Shown here in pieces: positions 20,150-29,808 of a stretch of 64,000 nt of DNA; position 1 is the stretch's first letter; each line of letters begins with the position of its first letter. The translations under genes and the position numbers were made by a program. The notes beneath the pieces were generated by a model. That model was not told the origin of the DNA and ran no database searches. It saw only the letters and a list, made by a program, of their open reading frames with translations. Location: the NCBI RefSeq assembly GCF_018860365.1, contig NZ_JAHKPO010000003.1, forward strand, positions 744,001-808,000. Direction: 5' to 3'. The DNA is from Arenibacter algicola. Lineage in GTDB: Bacteria > Bacteroidota > Bacteroidia > Flavobacteriales > Flavobacteriaceae.

Positions 20150-20233
20150 CCAAGAGTTAACTTTTTATGCTTAAACACTACCCAACAATTGACGGTCAGG
20201 CATCGATCTTCTTAAAAGAAGAAATTTTAAATG

Positions 20234-21037
20234 TTATAAGTTCTTCAATTTTATATTTCTATATTCCACCTTCATTGGTGGCCCTACATGCACCTGAACC
20301 CCTAAATACCCTGAGGATGTTCTGTTAACGGTATCATCGTCGATTACCTCGCTCATTAGGACGCCATTAATGTAATGCTGTAATTTGTTCCCTTTGATGA
20401 TAAGGTGGGCTTCGTTCCAATCTTCACTTTTGATCTTGGTCTTTAGTTCGTCCGAATCTCCAAGTGATTCCAAAATCTCCCTACTCTGCCAGGCATTCTT
20501 TGCTACATTGGCCCGTAAAGAACCTGGAGTATCAGGATTTTCTTGGGACCTTATTCTGGCCTTTTCGCCTCTATAGGCCAAAGTAGTACGCTTTTTCTCT
20601 TCATAGTTCTGCCCGGTATACCTTATTTTTCCATCTATATCGGCTTGATAACCACGTAACGCAAAAGGAATGGTATCCACTTTTTCACTGCGGTAATTTA
20701 TACCACTGTTCCCTGCTTCCGCTATGCGGAATTCTAGCTTCAGTTCAAAATCTGCCGGTTGTCCGCCTTGATAAATAATAAAGGTATTGTTCTTCAATAA
20801 GGTTGTGGGGGTTACTTCACCCACAAGATTACCGTTCTCTACCCTCCAATAATTGGGATCTCCTTCCCAGTTGTCAAGTGTCTTGCCGTCAAATATTTGT
20901 ACAAATCCGTCCTGTTCTGTTGTGGCCGCTGCCACTTCCTGCTGTGGTTTATCTTCTTTTTTTTCCTTGCAGGACTGTAGGCCTACAATGGCAAGCAGCA
21001 CTAATATATGTGGCTTAAAAGTTCTTTTCAAATTCAT
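20234..21037 (-). CDS. DUF1080 (3-keto-disaccharide hydrolase family) lipoprotein
   Basis: Lipoprotein of 267 aa (lipobox Cys23, LQSC) with one concanavalin-like DUF1080 domain, residues about 42-267. Recognisable parts are QIFDGKTLDNWEGDPNYW, the FELKLEFRIAEAGNSGINYRS strand pair, and the end LGVQVHVGPPMKVEYRNIKLK. Members of this family are annotated as 3-keto-disaccharide hydrolases, cutting a glycosidic bond after the sugar has been oxidised at C3. It is the last gene of the susC operon, 3 bp after the FG-GAP gene and close behind a cytochrome c sugar dehydrogenase that could produce the keto sugar. The dehydrogenase-hydrolase pairing is mirrored by the fusion at 48751-51618. Confidence 0.88.
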   Translation of the reverse strand: MNLKRTFKPHILVLLAIVGLQSCKEKKEDKPQQEVAAATTEQDGFVQIFDGKTLDNWEGDPNYWRVENGNLVGEVTPTTLLKNNTFIIYQGGQPADFELKLEFRIAEAGNSGINYRSEKVDTIPFALRGYQADIDGKIRYTGQNYEEKKRTTLAYRGEKARIRSQENPDTPGSLRANVAKNAWQSREILESLGDSDELKTKIKSEDWNEAHLIIKGNKLQHYINGVLMSEVIDDDTVNRTSSGYLGVQVHVGPPMKVEYRNIKLKNL

Positions 21038-21040
21038 GAT

Positions 21041-22270
21041 TTATTGTTTATTAGGTTCGTTGTAATAAATGTTAAGGCCATCTTTTCCGGCCACTATAAT
21101 ATCTTTCATTCCGTTATTGTCCACATCCGAAACACTGAAATAGACTCCGGTTCCCTTTCCATGGCCATAGGGGCCATAATCAATAACTTGTTTACTAAAA
21201 TTCTCCCCGTTCCACTTGAAATAATAAAGTCCAAGGTCATCGTTACCGCCTGGGTCTTTTCCATTATGGGCACGGTAACGCTTACCTGTTACCAGCTCAT
21301 TTTCCCCATCCTGATCAATATCGGTCCATTCCATACTGTGGTACTGTGAATTATAGGGGTCAATGGCATGCTTTGTCCATTTGGATTTTTGTTTTTTGGT
21401 TGCGGGTTTTTGTTCGTACCAAAATAGGCCGTAATCATGTCCTTGGCCAACAATAAGGTCCGAAAGGCCATCCTTGTTCACATCGGCAACAATCATTGGA
21501 ACGCTTGCCGTCCCCAATTCAAATTCCTGATGTAATTTCCATTCCCCTGTAAAGGTATTCTCGGGTGCTTGCAACCAACCTTTGGATACAATAATATCTG
21601 TAAGTCCGTCGCCGTTTATATCACCAAACCCAAGGCCATGTCCGTGCGGACCTAAAATGGAGTGTTTGCTGAATATTCCTGTGCCTTTTTTGTTGCCATC
21701 CAACAGCAATCTATAAATTACCAAAGAGTCATTGGGAGTATTGGGAATTATTTCCACGATACCGTCTCCATCCAAATCCCAAGAACGGCTGCTCTCTATG
21801 TTACCCGCTTCGGCTATCAGATGTTCCTGCCATTCACCACCATCACCAGGGTTTTGTTTCCAAACTAATTGTTTCCCGAACCAGCCACCGGTTACGAAGT
21901 CCTTAAGGCCGTCTCCATTCGCATCGATCGGAATGGTAGAAAAATCGTCATAGTATTCCCCGTATCTTTTTGCCGAACCAATGTAATGCCTTGTTTTAAA
22001 ATCGGGTCCCTTGTACCAATAGGCCCCGGAAACAATATCGACAAGCTTGTCATTGTCCACATCGAACACGCTTACTGTTTCGTAGCTTTCGGAAGCAACC
22101 TGTTGTTTGGTAAATTTTAAATGTTTCGGTTGTGCAAATAGTAAGGCACTTATCAATAAAAAGACCGCGTTTATCAAAAACGATGCACCGTTTATGTTAA
22201 ATAAACTTAACATAAACGGTGCAGGTCTTTTTAACCTGAATAGGTCAATTCCTTTAATTGTTTTGGCCAT
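21041..22270 (-). CDS. Secreted FG-GAP/VCBS repeat protein
   Basis: Protein of up to 409 aa made of FG-GAP/VCBS beta-propeller repeats with calcium-binding loops (DVDNDKLVDIV, DANGDGLKDFV, DLDGDGIVEII, DINGDGLTDII, DVNKDGLSDLI, DIDQDGENELV, DVDNNGMKDII). A hydrophobic export segment lies at about residues 29-46. The ATG at 22270 sits 2 bp after the stop of the dehydrogenase gene, which implies coupled translation. A second possible start at 22213 falls inside a perfect hairpin. It may hold a carbohydrate or help assemble the neighbouring dehydrogenase; no enzyme motif is visible. Confidence 0.85.
   Translation of the reverse strand: MAKTIKGIDLFRLKRPAPFMLSLFNINGASFLINAVFLLISALLFAQPKHLKFTKQQVASESYETVSVFDVDNDKLVDIVSGAYWYKGPDFKTRHYIGSAKRYGEYYDDFSTIPIDANGDGLKDFVTGGWFGKQLVWKQNPGDGGEWQEHLIAEAGNIESSRSWDLDGDGIVEIIPNTPNDSLVIYRLLLDGNKKGTGIFSKHSILGPHGHGLGFGDINGDGLTDIIVSKGWLQAPENTFTGEWKLHQEFELGTASVPMIVADVNKDGLSDLIVGQGHDYGLFWYEQKPATKKQKSKWTKHAIDPYNSQYHSMEWTDIDQDGENELVTGKRYRAHNGKDPGGNDDLGLYYFKWNGENFSKQVIDYGPYGHGKGTGVYFSVSDVDNNGMKDIIVAGKDGLNIYYNEPNKQ
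22158..22232 (-). repeat. Nested perfect inverted repeat inside the 5' coding part of the FG-GAP gene
   Basis: Arms of 16 bp, 22185-22200 (GCACCGTTTATGTTAA) and 22207-22222, are perfect complements around a 6-nt loop. Outer arms of 9 bp at 22158-22166 (AAAAAGACC) and 22224-22232 (GGTCTTTTT) also match, but asymmetrically. In the mRNA the outer right arm ends in five U, so the structure looks like a terminator or attenuator lying within codons 14-38. It also buries the alternative ATG at 22213. Confidence 0.75.
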
Positions 22271-22272
22271 TC

Positions 22273-24954
22273 TTAATTATTGGCTTCCTTTTCTGCATAT
22301 ATGGGATTTTCTGGATTTCCTCCAGATACCAAATAGGCCAAAAGGTCTTTAACTTCATCAGCATTTAGTCTATTGATGGTTCCCGGGGGCATCCATGAAA
22401 TGCTGGACAGCTTGGCGTTCACCACTTGGTCCTTAGGGATCTCACGCGTTTGATCCGGTGCATATGGGTTTTGCGAGACGATATAATTTTGCTCGGTCTC
22501 GTTCATCAATCGTCCAGCGATTGATTTTCCGTCCTTCAAGGTGTACACCGTGGTGTTATATTGGTCCGAAATTACATCGTTCGGTTCAATAATGGCCTTG
22601 AGTATATCCTGGGGTGAAAAACGGGTCCCCAATTGCGTAAGGTCCGGGCCAATATTCTCTCCTTCTCCCTGCATGGAATGACAAGTGATACAAGTTGTAG
22701 CTGCAAACATGCTTTTACCGTACTCAAAATCCCTCCCTTTAAGGCCATCGGCCAATAATGGTTCTATGTCCTCTACTTTCCAATTGTGACGTGGACCTTT
22801 GGGCTGTACGGTTGAAACGGCCAAATCGTTCCCTGAGCTGGACAACAGTTCGGCGCCCGACATTTTATCGTAAAAATCATACTGATCTTTAGGTACATGG
22901 GTCAGCGCTTTTTTCCTGGCCTTGTCTATGAAACCGATATAGCTTCTTCCTGCCTTAAAGGAAAAGGCCTTGTTGAACCACTTGAAATACTTTTCACGAA
23001 GTTCTTGGGTCCATCCCTTGTCTACATCCTCCAACACCATGCCGTAATAAGTGTGCTGCGCAGGAGGCATATTTTTCAAAGTAAGGGCTATATCCATTCC
23101 ATATTGTGGATTTCTTAAAATAAGATCCGAAGCCTCTGTGGCCGTATTGGCCATCACATCCACATTTTCTCCTGTTTTCGATTCCAATAGTGCCAATGTT
23201 TTGCTTGCCACGGTTGGGTCGTCCAGGTATGCCAAGGTTTTGCTGAGCATTTGGTTCAAGACATCTGTAGTTGCCGGATATTGTGGCGAAAGATAACCGA
23301 TGACCTTGTTCTTGACAGATGCCGCAGGTACCCCAAATCGGGACAAAGTAAGCTCAAAAGCGCGTAACTGGTCCACTTGTTGTTGGGGTGTAAGCTTGGA
23401 GTAATCAACTCCCAAAAGGGCATTGAGCATCTGGTCTTGCTGTGATTTATTCCCATGTCTGGCTAGGGCTATAATTCCCTGCGCCAAGGTAATTGGGTCC
23501 TTTTCGGAAAGCACCTTGCCCTGCCATTCCTTGACTGGTTGGTGCTCCACAGCAATACGCGCCGCATATTGGATAAACCGGTCCGAGTTGTTCAGATACG
23601 GCCATGCAAAGTCGACCGCGCCACTCTTAGGACCTGTATGATATTCTTCTAACTGTCTTCTTATCTTATTCCCTTCGGTAAGTTCGGATGCCTTGTTGGC
23701 AGCTGTTACAGCTTCGTTTCCGGTATAGTGTACTCTGTAAAGATCGGAATCCAATCTACGCCCTCCGGTCATGAAATACATGGCACCATCAGGACCTATA
23801 ACCCCATCCGTTAAAGGAAGCGGGATCCCTGATAAAAATTCCTCCCTCTCCCCATCATAGGAAGATCCATTGGCCTTTAGGTGAATGGCATAAATGATAC
23901 CAAAACTCCAATCGAAGGCATAAATGCTCTTTTGGTATTTTTCCGGAAACTTCGCCCCTCTTCCGTAAACCACATTGGTAGGAGATCCCTGTCCAATATT
24001 TACGATAGGAGGAAGGTTGTCGGGATAAGCCGGGGACCATTTTCCGTTCCCCGTTCTCCAACCAAATTCGCTACCACTGGTAACATGGCAGATACGGGTA
24101 GGACGGTACCATGGCATGCCCAAATCCCATTCCATATCGGAATCGTATACGAACATGTCCCCTTCATCGTTAAAGTCCAGGTCAAATGGATTTCTGAAAC
24201 CGGCACTGATCAATTCCCAGTTCTTTCCTTCCGGGTCTATTTTTGCTATCCAGCCCCCTGGAGCACCGCGGTCATTGGCATGGCCGCGGGGATCCTTTAC
24301 TTGGGGGAAAAGGTTGTCGTCCTGCCAAACCTTTGGCAGACGATAAGTATCCATTTCAGGAAGATCGGTATGATTTCCAGCAATAACGTATAAAGACTCT
24401 CCGTCAGGACTCAGAACAATACTATGTGGGCCGTGCTCACCTGCACCGTTCAATGCCTTTAACTGGGTGATCTTGTCATATTGGTCATCGTTATCCGTAT
24501 CCTGCAAACGATAGAGTCCACTGCTCTTCTCGAATTCATCATCACCGCGATGATTCACCATTACATATAGACTATTGAAAGCGTAGAGCAATCCCTGGGC
24601 ATAACCCATTTGAATGATAGAATCGGCCACGGCCTCCCCTGTTTGTATTCTCAGTTTTTCAATCTTTGGAGTCAGCACATCAGACCCAATCGCAGGAAGC
24701 TCCAGACGATATAGTGCACCGTATTGATCCGCAGTGATCAGTCGATCCTTGTTGTCGAAGGCCATGGCCACCCATGAACCCTGATCGTTATCGGCGGGAC
24801 TATAAAGGTGTTCCGCCTCAAAGCCGGGCTGTAATTTGAGCTTCGCCAATTTTGGTGGAAGCTCTGGGCCACTTGCGTTTTCCATTTTCTTGGTATCATC
24901 GCAAGAAACGGACAAAAGCATTGAAAAAATAAGTACGGCAATTAGTCTGGTCAT
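22273..24954 (-). CDS. Propeller-type sugar dehydrogenase with C-terminal cytochrome c domain, lipoprotein
   Basis: Lipoprotein of 893 aa (lipobox Cys18, LSVSC). Residues about 35-410 form a beta-propeller like the soluble aldose-sugar dehydrogenase/PVC-type heme-binding protein family (GWIAKIDPEGKNWE, AGFRNPFDLDFNDEGDMFVYDSDMEWD). Residues about 430-700 look alpha-helical. A cytochrome c domain near the end carries C-I-T-C-H at 755-759 and a candidate distal ligand region ending in MPPGTINRLNADEVKDLLAYL. It probably oxidises a sugar in the periplasm and passes electrons to the respiratory chain. It stands between susD and the FG-GAP/DUF1080 genes, suggesting it makes the keto sugar for the DUF1080 enzyme. 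Whether it uses PQQ is not visible. Confidence 0.83.
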   Translation of the reverse strand: MTRLIAVLIFSMLLSVSCDDTKKMENASGPELPPKLAKLKLQPGFEAEHLYSPADNDQGSWVAMAFDNKDRLITADQYGALYRLELPAIGSDVLTPKIEKLRIQTGEAVADSIIQMGYAQGLLYAFNSLYVMVNHRGDDEFEKSSGLYRLQDTDNDDQYDKITQLKALNGAGEHGPHSIVLSPDGESLYVIAGNHTDLPEMDTYRLPKVWQDDNLFPQVKDPRGHANDRGAPGGWIAKIDPEGKNWELISAGFRNPFDLDFNDEGDMFVYDSDMEWDLGMPWYRPTRICHVTSGSEFGWRTGNGKWSPAYPDNLPPIVNIGQGSPTNVVYGRGAKFPEKYQKSIYAFDWSFGIIYAIHLKANGSSYDGEREEFLSGIPLPLTDGVIGPDGAMYFMTGGRRLDSDLYRVHYTGNEAVTAANKASELTEGNKIRRQLEEYHTGPKSGAVDFAWPYLNNSDRFIQYAARIAVEHQPVKEWQGKVLSEKDPITLAQGIIALARHGNKSQQDQMLNALLGVDYSKLTPQQQVDQLRAFELTLSRFGVPAASVKNKVIGYLSPQYPATTDVLNQMLSKTLAYLDDPTVASKTLALLESKTGENVDVMANTATEASDLILRNPQYGMDIALTLKNMPPAQHTYYGMVLEDVDKGWTQELREKYFKWFNKAFSFKAGRSYIGFIDKARKKALTHVPKDQYDFYDKMSGAELLSSSGNDLAVSTVQPKGPRHNWKVEDIEPLLADGLKGRDFEYGKSMFAATTCITCHSMQGEGENIGPDLTQLGTRFSPQDILKAIIEPNDVISDQYNTTVYTLKDGKSIAGRLMNETEQNYIVSQNPYAPDQTREIPKDQVVNAKLSSISWMPPGTINRLNADEVKDLLAYLVSGGNPENPIYAEKEANN

Positions 24955-24988
24955 TATCTTTATTTTTTTAATTATGTGCCTAATATAA

Positions 24989-26482
24989 TTAGAAATTAGG
25001 ATTTAATGACGATTCTGAGGCCGGAAGTGCATATCGTACAGAAATGTTGGTAAAAGCATTACCTCTTGGTTCTGCACCCACAGGGTAGTAATAGTCAATT
25101 GGATTGGCCTTTATTCTATTTCCATGAGCGGTTATGACGTCTATGGCGCGACCAGTTCTTACCAAATCGAACCATCTTTTGTTCTCAAAAGCAAGTTCTA
25201 CCCTTCTTTCGTTAAATATAGCTTCTCCTAAATCCCCGGTATAATCCTCTAATCCGGCACGGTCACGCACCTCCTTTAAGTAGGTATCGGCACCGGCCTT
25301 GCTCTGTTCTTCGAGTGCTTCGGCCAATAATAATAATACTTCCGAATAACGATACACTGGCCAGTTCATTCCATGGTTTCCATTTAAAGCGTGTGGCTCC
25401 ACATACTTCTTAATAATCGGATAATTACCATCTTCCCAAAAACTTTCGCTGGCGGTGATGTACATTATTGAAGCATCTTTCCTTAAATCCCCAGCTTCAT
25501 AAGCCTCAATAATATCAGGAGTAGGTATATTGTTACCTTCCCCGTTAAGTGGCTGTGGATTGGAGGTCCCTGTTATTAAACCAACTTCTTCCGCAGTAAG
25601 TGGTCTTGGTAGAAAGTTGTATAAAAAACTTCCGTTAAGTCCGTCTGCACCCTCACGATATTGGATTTCAAATACAGACTCCATATTGTTTTTATTGTCG
25701 CTATTCCCGGAAAAGGCATCTTCATAATTGGGCATTAGCATGTATTCCTCACTGTCTACAACTGCTTGTAGGACCGTTTCGGCCTCTAGCCATTGCTTGC
25801 GCACTACATAAACATTTCCTAAAAGTGTTTGAGCGGCACCAGAGGTTGCCCTACCAGGCTGTTGTTGGGATTTAAGGGGCAATAAGGGAATGGCCGCTTT
25901 GGCATCCTCTATAATCTGTCCATAAAGCTCATCTTCCGAAGCAAGCGGTAAGGCTGCTCCTTCACGGTCTACTACCGGTTCAAGATGCATAGGTACGCTA
26001 CCAAAAAACTGCGCCAAGTCAAAATAGGAATAGGCTCTTAAAAAAAGTGCTTGTCCCTTTACGTTTGCTTTCACAGCTTCATCGATTTCAGCCTCATCTA
26101 TGGTTGCCAAAATCTGATTTGCCCTAGCAATAACTTCAAAATAACCAACATATACATTGTTTACATGGGAGTTTGCAGTTATACCTCCATCGCTTGGTAT
26201 GGAATGGTCGGCAATATCCTCTTGGTTGTCCGTAGCCCCGAATGCGGTGTTACGTGCATAATAGGTATTGTCCGAGTGCATCTCGGCCAAATAGGGTTTG
26301 GATGCATTGTTGATGTTTCGTAGGGGAACATAGGTCCCATTGATAGCTTGTGTAAAATCCTCTTCCGTTTTAAAGAAAGTGGGTACACTTAACGAGTCTT
26401 CTGGGAAAATCGTTAATTCCTTGTCACAACTGCTTGCCAGAAAACCTAACATTGCTGCGATTAAATAGAATATTTTTTTCAT
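24989..26482 (-). CDS. SusD-like surface glycan-binding lipoprotein
   Basis: Lipoprotein of 497 aa from the ATG at 26482, chosen because the signal peptide and lipobox (MKKIFYLIAAMLGFLASSC) begin there; the frame itself runs from 26527. SusD/RagB features include the early FKTEEDFTQAINGTY stretch, RAYSYFDLAQFFG, and the C-terminal ERRVELAFENKRWFDLVRTG. It follows its SusC by 58 bp. It should bind the glycan whose rhamnose is freed by the nearby sulfatase-GH78 enzyme, because both promoters share the same operator. Confidence 0.94.
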   Translation of the reverse strand: MKKIFYLIAAMLGFLASSCDKELTIFPEDSLSVPTFFKTEEDFTQAINGTYVPLRNINNASKPYLAEMHSDNTYYARNTAFGATDNQEDIADHSIPSDGGITANSHVNNVYVGYFEVIARANQILATIDEAEIDEAVKANVKGQALFLRAYSYFDLAQFFGSVPMHLEPVVDREGAALPLASEDELYGQIIEDAKAAIPLLPLKSQQQPGRATSGAAQTLLGNVYVVRKQWLEAETVLQAVVDSEEYMLMPNYEDAFSGNSDNKNNMESVFEIQYREGADGLNGSFLYNFLPRPLTAEEVGLITGTSNPQPLNGEGNNIPTPDIIEAYEAGDLRKDASIMYITASESFWEDGNYPIIKKYVEPHALNGNHGMNWPVYRYSEVLLLLAEALEEQSKAGADTYLKEVRDRAGLEDYTGDLGEAIFNERRVELAFENKRWFDLVRTGRAIDVITAHGNRIKANPIDYYYPVGAEPRGNAFTNISVRYALPASESSLNPNF

Positions 26483-26540
26483 TTTTTCAGTTTTAAAATT
26501 TGTCGAAAGTGAAATAATTTTTGACATAATAGTTTTCGAT

Positions 26541-29500
26541 TTAGAAGTTTAAATTTAAACCTAAACTAAATATACGTGGTACTGGATATCCTGAAATATC
26601 TACCCCGGAGGCAAGGTTTCCACCATCTCCCTCTCCATTGTTCTGTACACTAATTTCTGGGTTTGGTCCACCCCAATATTTAGTGAATATGTGTACGTTT
26701 TGAATTGATCCATATACTCGGGCAGACTTGAAATACTTGTCCATTTTTGGAATAGTATACCCTAAAGTTATATTACGGATATTGAAGTAGGAGGCATCCG
26801 CTACAAAACGGTCATTTATCCAGTCTCTTTCAATACCGGTAACATTACCACCACCTACAGTAGTTCCATAAAAGCCATCACCAGGATTCTCAACTGATCT
26901 AAAACGGTTTTCAACATCTTTTAAAAGATTGAATACCCCATCCAAGTTGGTTGTACTGTACAAATGTCTAACAAGCAATTCATTGCCATAAGATCCTGTA
27001 CCTACAACAGAGAAATCTATATTACCATAGTTAATGGTATTGGTTATACCATAGTTGAAATCGGGAAATGGACTACCCATAATGGCACGGTCGTCGAAAT
27101 CTCCTCCATTTGTGATTATGCCATCACCATTAACATCCAATAATTTAATACTTCCCACCGTAGAACGTCCCGGAACTTGGGGCGAGCTGTCCAAGTCTTG
27201 CTGGTTTAGGTAAACCCCATCGGATAGATGCCCATAAAATTGGCCAAAAGGTTCTCCTACTTTGGTAATGTGCCATCCACCTGGACCATAGACCCTGTCA
27301 ATACCGTCAGCCAGTGCTACTACCTCATTTCGGTTGAAGGATATATTGGCGTTGGTGGTCCATCTGAATTTACCTGTGGTATTAACAGTGTTTATACCAA
27401 ATTCATGACCCCAGAACTTTATTTCACCAATGTTGTCACTAAAGTTGGTAAAGCCTGATTCCCTTGGAACCTGCACATTGTACAATAGATTTGTCGTGTT
27501 CTTGGTATAATAGTCATAAACTAAGGATACCCTGTCACCAAATAAGCTTAAGTCCAATCCAATATCGAACTGTTTTGTGGTTTCCCATCCCAAATTGGAA
27601 TTGGAGAGTGAATTAACAGCAGAACCTGGTGCAAAATCGTTTCCAAATACAGCGTTCACAGTATTGTCGATCAAAGCGTATTGGGTATAGTTACCTATAT
27701 TATTGTTCCCGGTAACACCATAACTTGCCCGAAGTTTGAGAAGTGAAATGGATTCCACATTTTCTAGAAAAGCTTCGTCGGAAGCGATCCAACCAGCGGA
27801 TACTGATGGAAAGGTACCCCATCTATTATCGGAACCGAATCTTGACGATCCATCACTACGAATAGAGCCTGTCAATAGATATTTCCCTTTGTAATTGTAC
27901 GTAAGCCTAGAAAGAAAGGACACTAAGCTCCATTCCTGTACCTGGTCAAAAGTGCCACCTCTATTAATGTTTGCGGCTCCCTGAATATTGGGTAATCTAT
28001 CATCTGCAAAATCACTTGCCGCAACCCTATTGCGGTCCATTCGATATTTTTGGTAAGTAAAACCTCCCAATAGAGAGAAAGTATGGTCACCAATGCTTTT
28101 GTTATAATTGACCGTGTTTTCGTTCAACCAAGAAAAAGTTGTCCTATCGTCCCAAACTGCCTCATTATTCGTCGGTATAGGACGGTTAATGGCATAGGTG
28201 GCATTGGTTGGACTGAAGTATTCATATTGTTCATTGTACAATTCAGCATTTAAACTGGATTTAATGGTAAGCCCTTCTATTGGTTCATATTCAATATACG
28301 CATTGGACAATAGGTTGACCTCTTTAGTGCCGTCCTGAATCCTTTCGGCAGAATTGAGCCAGTTGGCATAAGAGAAGATGTTACCAGTATTAGCCGGAAA
28401 ACGGTTGAATTCCGTTCTGGTACCGTCCTCATTATAAATAGGCATGATGGGCCAAGTGTGCAAGGCATTGAAAAGAAGTCCTGTACCCCTGCTACCATCT
28501 GTTCTTGGAATATTGTCTATAATGTAATTTGGTGCTATATTCACTCCAATCCGGACCTTGTCCGATAAGCTGTAATCTAAATTTGCCCTTAATGAATATC
28601 GCTTATAATCTGAACTTAAGACCACACCTTCCTGGTCAAAAAAGCCTAGAATCACAGAGGTTCGCAACTTTTCTTTGTTGGAAGTAATGGTAAGATTGTA
28701 ATTGGTCATTGGAGCAGTTCTGAGCATAGCATCATACCAATCATTGGTCTGGCCTTCATATTGGGAAGGGTTCTGGAAGATATCGGGCACAGGGTCGCCT
28801 TGATCCTCATAGTACTCCTTTTTAAATTGGGCGAATTCAACTGCATCCATCATTTCTATCCTTCCTCTATCAGGAACGCTCTGCATACCGGTGGAAACAT
28901 TTAAACTTACACTTGTTTCACCGGCTTTTCCACTTTTGGTGGTAATCAAAACAACACCATTGGCTGCCCTTGAACCATAAAGAGAAGTGGAAGCGGCATC
29001 TTTCAAAATAGAAATATCCTGAATTTCATCCGGATTTATATTGTTGATCCCTCCGGAAATAGGGAAACCATCAACCACATACAATGGGTCGCTACCTCCA
29101 GAAACGGATAGTTGCCCACGAATACGTACGGACATGCCCTGTCCTGGTTTTCCCGTACTCTGATTAATCTGAACCCCTGGAATCCTACCCTGTATTTTTT
29201 GGGTAATCTGGGAGACCGGAATATCGGCAAGTTCATCGGCCTGTATAGTAGACACCGAACCTGTTACCTGTCTTTTAATCTGGGTACCGTAACCAACAAC
29301 AACTACTTCATCAAGTGCAGCAGCATCTTCGGCCATGGTTACGTCTAATTGGCTTTTTCCGTTAATCGGAATTTCTTGGGCTGTAAAACCAATGTAAGTG
29401 AAAACCAAAGTGCTGTTCGCGCTGGGGGCAACAATACTGTAGTTTCCGTCAAAATCTGTTACTGTTCCCGTCGTTGTTCCCTTTACAACAACATTTACTC

Positions 29501-29636
29501 CCGGCAAGCCCATCGAATCGTCTGCCGATACCACAGTACCGCTTACCGTTACATCTTGTGCCAGCATTGTAATGCCATAAAGCATAGTTAAAAGGAATAG
29601 GAATTTCCGGGGAATCCTGTAAATTCTTCTTTTCAT
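26541..29636 (-). CDS. SusC-like TonB-dependent receptor
   Basis: Outer-membrane importer of 1031 aa with signal peptide, carboxypeptidase-D-like domain (about 28-105, VSGTVVSADDSMGLPGVNV), TonB-box-like EVVVVGYGTQ (about 112), plug and barrel. Unlike the SusC at 1928 it has no STN domain, so it is controlled by a soluble regulator rather than a sigma/anti-sigma pair. In agreement, its upstream DNA carries three tandem CAG half-sites and two 16-bp palindromes. It heads the operon susC-susD-dehydrogenase-FG-GAP-DUF1080. Confidence 0.95.
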   Translation of the reverse strand: MKRRIYRIPRKFLFLLTMLYGITMLAQDVTVSGTVVSADDSMGLPGVNVVVKGTTTGTVTDFDGNYSIVAPSANSTLVFTYIGFTAQEIPINGKSQLDVTMAEDAAALDEVVVVGYGTQIKRQVTGSVSTIQADELADIPVSQITQKIQGRIPGVQINQSTGKPGQGMSVRIRGQLSVSGGSDPLYVVDGFPISGGINNINPDEIQDISILKDAASTSLYGSRAANGVVLITTKSGKAGETSVSLNVSTGMQSVPDRGRIEMMDAVEFAQFKKEYYEDQGDPVPDIFQNPSQYEGQTNDWYDAMLRTAPMTNYNLTITSNKEKLRTSVILGFFDQEGVVLSSDYKRYSLRANLDYSLSDKVRIGVNIAPNYIIDNIPRTDGSRGTGLLFNALHTWPIMPIYNEDGTRTEFNRFPANTGNIFSYANWLNSAERIQDGTKEVNLLSNAYIEYEPIEGLTIKSSLNAELYNEQYEYFSPTNATYAINRPIPTNNEAVWDDRTTFSWLNENTVNYNKSIGDHTFSLLGGFTYQKYRMDRNRVAASDFADDRLPNIQGAANINRGGTFDQVQEWSLVSFLSRLTYNYKGKYLLTGSIRSDGSSRFGSDNRWGTFPSVSAGWIASDEAFLENVESISLLKLRASYGVTGNNNIGNYTQYALIDNTVNAVFGNDFAPGSAVNSLSNSNLGWETTKQFDIGLDLSLFGDRVSLVYDYYTKNTTNLLYNVQVPRESGFTNFSDNIGEIKFWGHEFGINTVNTTGKFRWTTNANISFNRNEVVALADGIDRVYGPGGWHITKVGEPFGQFYGHLSDGVYLNQQDLDSSPQVPGRSTVGSIKLLDVNGDGIITNGGDFDDRAIMGSPFPDFNYGITNTINYGNIDFSVVGTGSYGNELLVRHLYSTTNLDGVFNLLKDVENRFRSVENPGDGFYGTTVGGGNVTGIERDWINDRFVADASYFNIRNITLGYTIPKMDKYFKSARVYGSIQNVHIFTKYWGGPNPEISVQNNGEGDGGNLASGVDISGYPVPRIFSLGLNLNF

Positions 29637-29704
29637 AATCTTGTATTATTTAGTTTAGTTTAATTAGTAATCCGTAATTATTTAAGAAATAACTAGGGAT
29701 TATT

Positions 29705-29759
29705 CAAATATATACTTGTAAGTAGCCATAACTGTCCTGTACTATGCTGGTTTGTCCTG
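29705..29759 (-). promoter_or_regulatory. Promoter with triple CAG half-site operator (susC operon)
   Basis: On the minus strand three 7-bp half-sites, CAGGACA, CAGCATA and CAGGACA (29753-29759, 29743-29749, 29733-29739), are spaced exactly 10 bp apart. After 20 nt follows TATATTTG (29705-29712), a perfect TAnnTTTG box. The leader to the ATG at 29636 would be about 60 nt. The layout matches the four other promoters of the proposed regulon, with one extra half-site. Confidence 0.8.
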
Positions 29760-29808
29760 TTAAAATTTTAACATTGGGCGTATAATCCAATTTGTTAAAA
29801 TTTTAACA
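29758..29808. promoter_or_regulatory. Two copies of a 16-bp perfect palindrome upstream of susC
   Basis: TGTTAAAATTTTAACA occurs at 29758-29773 and again at 29793-29808, 35 bp apart. Each copy is a perfect palindrome, a form typical of dimeric repressors such as GntR or LacI types. The first copy overlaps the distal CAG half-site by two bases. I saw no third full copy in the intergenic DNA of this window. The stretch 29809-30219 beyond it holds no gene I can support. Confidence 0.6.
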
